Shown in pieces: positions 61,954 through 64,000 of a DNA stretch of 64,000 nucleotides (within the stretch, counting starts at the first letter, position 1; every line of letters begins with the position of its first letter). The stretch comes from Cyanodermella asteris (Eukaryota > Ascomycota > Lecanoromycetes > Ostropales > Stictidaceae). The translations under genes were made by a program, and so were the position numbers. The stretch is taken from the NCBI GenBank assembly GCA_900618795.1, contig UYJD01000005.1:1096522-1160521 (forward strand), read 5' to 3'. A model generated the notes under the pieces. The model searched no databases. It saw nothing but the letters and a program-made list of their open reading frames with translations, and was not told the DNA's origin.

Positions 61954-62475
61954 TGACCGAGCTGCGAGGTACAACGTTGCATGCTTCTATTTGGTAGGAC
62001 TAGCGAAGGCGTTGGGGCGTATAGTTGCGGCATCACTTGCTCGCATTCTGCAAAACTAATATCATTGACGAAGAAGTGTAATAAACCTTCCAGTAACTAC
62101 GACCATCATGACAAAGCTTTCTGAGCGCTTCTATAGATTCATAATGCGTGTTCACTTCGACCACTGCCAACCCTTGGAAGGCGGTCTCCACCGAAGATGT
62201 GGACTCCCAGTTCCACGAAACCGATTGTCGCAATCTTCGGGTGGTGAAAGCCTAGCCTTTGGGGCTGTCCGTGAATATTTTATTAGAGGAGTGATGTTGA
62301 CCGTTCCACTCATCATCCACGCGGCCCGCTCCACCGGCGCAGGTAACGCATGGTATTTTTATTTGGCTCAAACGAGCCAACCGAAATATGCACCCATCGG
62401 TTCGAAGAAACCTATCCGATATCTGTAACCCTCCTCCACATTTACAGTGTGGTTCAAAAACAGCAAATGTAAAAA
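61954..62475. other. Intergenic, no gene seen
   Basis: 522 bp between the ERF4-like gene and RIT1, both on the plus strand. Only short frames. Confidence 0.5.
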
Positions 62476-63861
62476 ATGTCGGCACCAATCTTGACGACAG
62501 CAGACCTCATTTTTCCACCAACATCCGGCAACTTCTCTCACACCCTGTCCTCCCTGAAACGGTCCCGCCTCTCCATCAAGAACCGACTAGCATCCATAAT
62601 CGACGACACGGCCTTCGTCGCCTCCGTCGCCGCCGAACACGACCTCCCGCTCGTCGCCAACGAACGCTGCGGCAGCTGGTACATTCCGCCCGCGCAAAAG
62701 TCCGGCAGCGTCTACTTCAAGAGCACCGACGGGCACCAGTCGCAGTGGAGGTTCAGCACCCGCCGTCTGAACCTGCAGCTGCTGAAGCTCCTCGGCGAGC
62801 GTGGCGGGTGCGTCGTGGTCGATTCCACGCGGCGAGGCAAGCTCGTGCCGGATGCGCTTTCGAAGACGATCCCCATCTGGTGTGCGGTGATGAACAGGTT
62901 CCTGTTTCCGGACCGGACCGAGCATCACGAACTGGTGGTTTCGGAGCGGATCGTGGCGGATTCCGAGGCGAGTCAGATCGGGCAGCGTCTGGATGGGTTC
63001 GTGAGAGATCTCGAAGAATTGGGCTTGGATCGAGATGAGCTGGTAAAAGCCGTGAAAAGGTCGATGAGGCCGTATTTCGTCGCTCCGGAGATGGATCTCC
63101 CCGACGATATTGCTGAGGATAGCCTACCGGTCATCTGCTGCAGTGCATCGAGACGTGAAAAGGGCGATAATGACGACTATATTCAGGGGGCTGGCGACGA
63201 CAATGAGCACTGGTCTCAGGGTCTGACGTCCAGCATATTTTGGCATGCAAGGGATCAATTCTCTCCGGATTTAACTGAACAACAACTCGAGGTGATCATT
63301 CAGGACTTGGTCGCTACAAAAGACCCAGATCTTCAGCGCAAGAGCGTTCATATGGTCTACCGGATCGGATCCGAGGCACGCACTGTCAACATCTGCTCTA
63401 TCGAAACACTGAAGACCATGGGACCAACGAGCTCTGATGCTTTAACAGGCAATCAAAGACCGTATAGTCTGGTCATCACCTGCGACATGGCCCAAGAAGC
63501 ATCTCAATGCAAAGAGCTTTCATCGAAGGTCGTCAAGCTCAACTGTTCCTCTGGTAGGAATGGCGGTCGCATGCTCAGGAATGAGCTTCCCAAGATCGAA
63601 CCTGCATTGACCTCGATCTCCAGCGAAGAATGCTTCAGTATTCTCGTAATCTGTGAGAGCGGCCGCGATCTTTCTGTGGGACTTGCTCTGGCCCTTGCAT
63701 GCCGTCTTGACCACAACATGGACCAGACGAAGAGAATCGATAAAGCATTTATTCGGCAGAAACTAGCTGCGTTGACGGCAACTTATCCCGAAGCGAACCC
63801 TTCCAGGGCGACACTTCAATCTGTCAATGCGTATTTGATGCAAGAACGAGGACTAACCTAA
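62476..63861 (+). CDS. RIT1: tRNA A64-2'-O-ribosylphosphate transferase (initiator tRNA)
   Basis: 461-residue Rit1. It adds a 2'-O-ribosyl phosphate from PRPP to A64 of initiator tRNA-Met so that the elongation factor cannot use it. Family signatures are NERCGSWYIPP, SVYFKSTDGH and QWRFSTRRLNLQLL, then VVVDSTRRGKLVPDALSKT and IPIWCAVMNR. The C-terminal third is the dual-specificity-phosphatase-like domain (VICESGRDLSVGLALALACR). Single exon, usual length, stop TAA. The protein is complete. Nothing odd. Confidence 0.93.
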   Translation: MSAPILTTADLIFPPTSGNFSHTLSSLKRSRLSIKNRLASIIDDTAFVASVAAEHDLPLVANERCGSWYIPPAQKSGSVYFKSTDGHQSQWRFSTRRLNLQLLKLLGERGGCVVVDSTRRGKLVPDALSKTIPIWCAVMNRFLFPDRTEHHELVVSERIVADSEASQIGQRLDGFVRDLEELGLDRDELVKAVKRSMRPYFVAPEMDLPDDIAEDSLPVICCSASRREKGDNDDYIQGAGDDNEHWSQGLTSSIFWHARDQFSPDLTEQQLEVIIQDLVATKDPDLQRKSVHMVYRIGSEARTVNICSIETLKTMGPTSSDALTGNQRPYSLVITCDMAQEASQCKELSSKVVKLNCSSGRNGGRMLRNELPKIEPALTSISSEECFSILVICESGRDLSVGLALALACRLDHNMDQTKRIDKAFIRQKLAALTATYPEANPSRATLQSVNAYLMQERGLT

Positions 63862-64000
63862 TTCCACGGCGATATGACATATGGAAGAGTCGTTTCCACC
63901 GCTAATATACGAAGCGATAGCCATTTCTTTTAGGTCACCCCGACTCTAACGACAGTCTACAAATGTGATTGTCAAGAATGATCGCTTGGGTCGTCCCGAG

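Overview
The window is nuclear DNA of a filamentous ascomycete (Pezizomycotina). The evidence is short GT-AG introns of about 45-115 nt with GTRAGT-like donors, dense genes on both strands, and a fungal gene set: a QDE-1-type RNA-dependent RNA polymerase, a GPI-anchored CFEM protein, Erf4, Elp3 and Rit1. A dothideomycete is my guess from gene style only; nothing here proves the class. I see no CRISPR array, no intact transposon, no retroelement and no intact tRNA gene.

Layout. 0-5.8 kb: the end of a Gid7/WDR26 gene, a gene-poor gap, and an alpha/beta hydrolase. 6.5-6.9 kb: a broken relic of a small secreted cysteine-rich protein. 8.2-12.7 kb: the RNA-dependent RNA polymerase. 13.2-15.5 kb: a membrane-anchored protein disulfide isomerase. 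15.8-17.3 kb: a three-exon orphan, divergent from the two-exon gene for V-ATPase subunit f. 18.9-26 kb: ELP3 divergent from a five-exon ABCC (MRP-type) transporter. 28.5-31 kb: a Gln/His-rich nuclear-type protein behind a long gene-free leader. 32.2-35.2 kb: a short-chain dehydrogenase with a frame break, convergent with a four-helix membrane protein. 37.3-43.5 kb: a cupin protein, a secreted carboxylesterase, a dead aspartic protease fragment and an intact secreted aspartic protease. 44.2-53 kb: an accessory block with a tandem pair of large unrecognised proteins, the second broken, head-to-head with an HSPA12-like Hsp70-fold gene that has an internal stop. 54.3-56.3 kb: a CFEM/GPI protein with an internal stop. 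57.7-63.9 kb: a CAP-Gly membrane protein, an Erf4-type palmitoyltransferase subunit and RIT1.

How the genes work together. The housekeeping genes act in separate systems: tRNA modification (ELP3, RIT1), the vacuole (V-ATPase subunit f, the ABCC transporter), protein fate (Gid7, PDI, Erf4) and RNA silencing (RdRP). The secreted hydrolases, cupin, CFEM protein and relic form a surface or secretion set in between.

Most notable: (1) a local tandem duplication in which matching 3' flanks lie 227 bp beyond each gene end; (2) a lopsided stop-codon pattern, with none of 21 terminators being TAG while TAG occurs inside otherwise open frames; (3) a perfect CLEAR-like E-box palindrome ahead of V-ATPase subunit f; (4) a decayed tRNA-Trp-like sequence; (5) several genes visible only after splicing.
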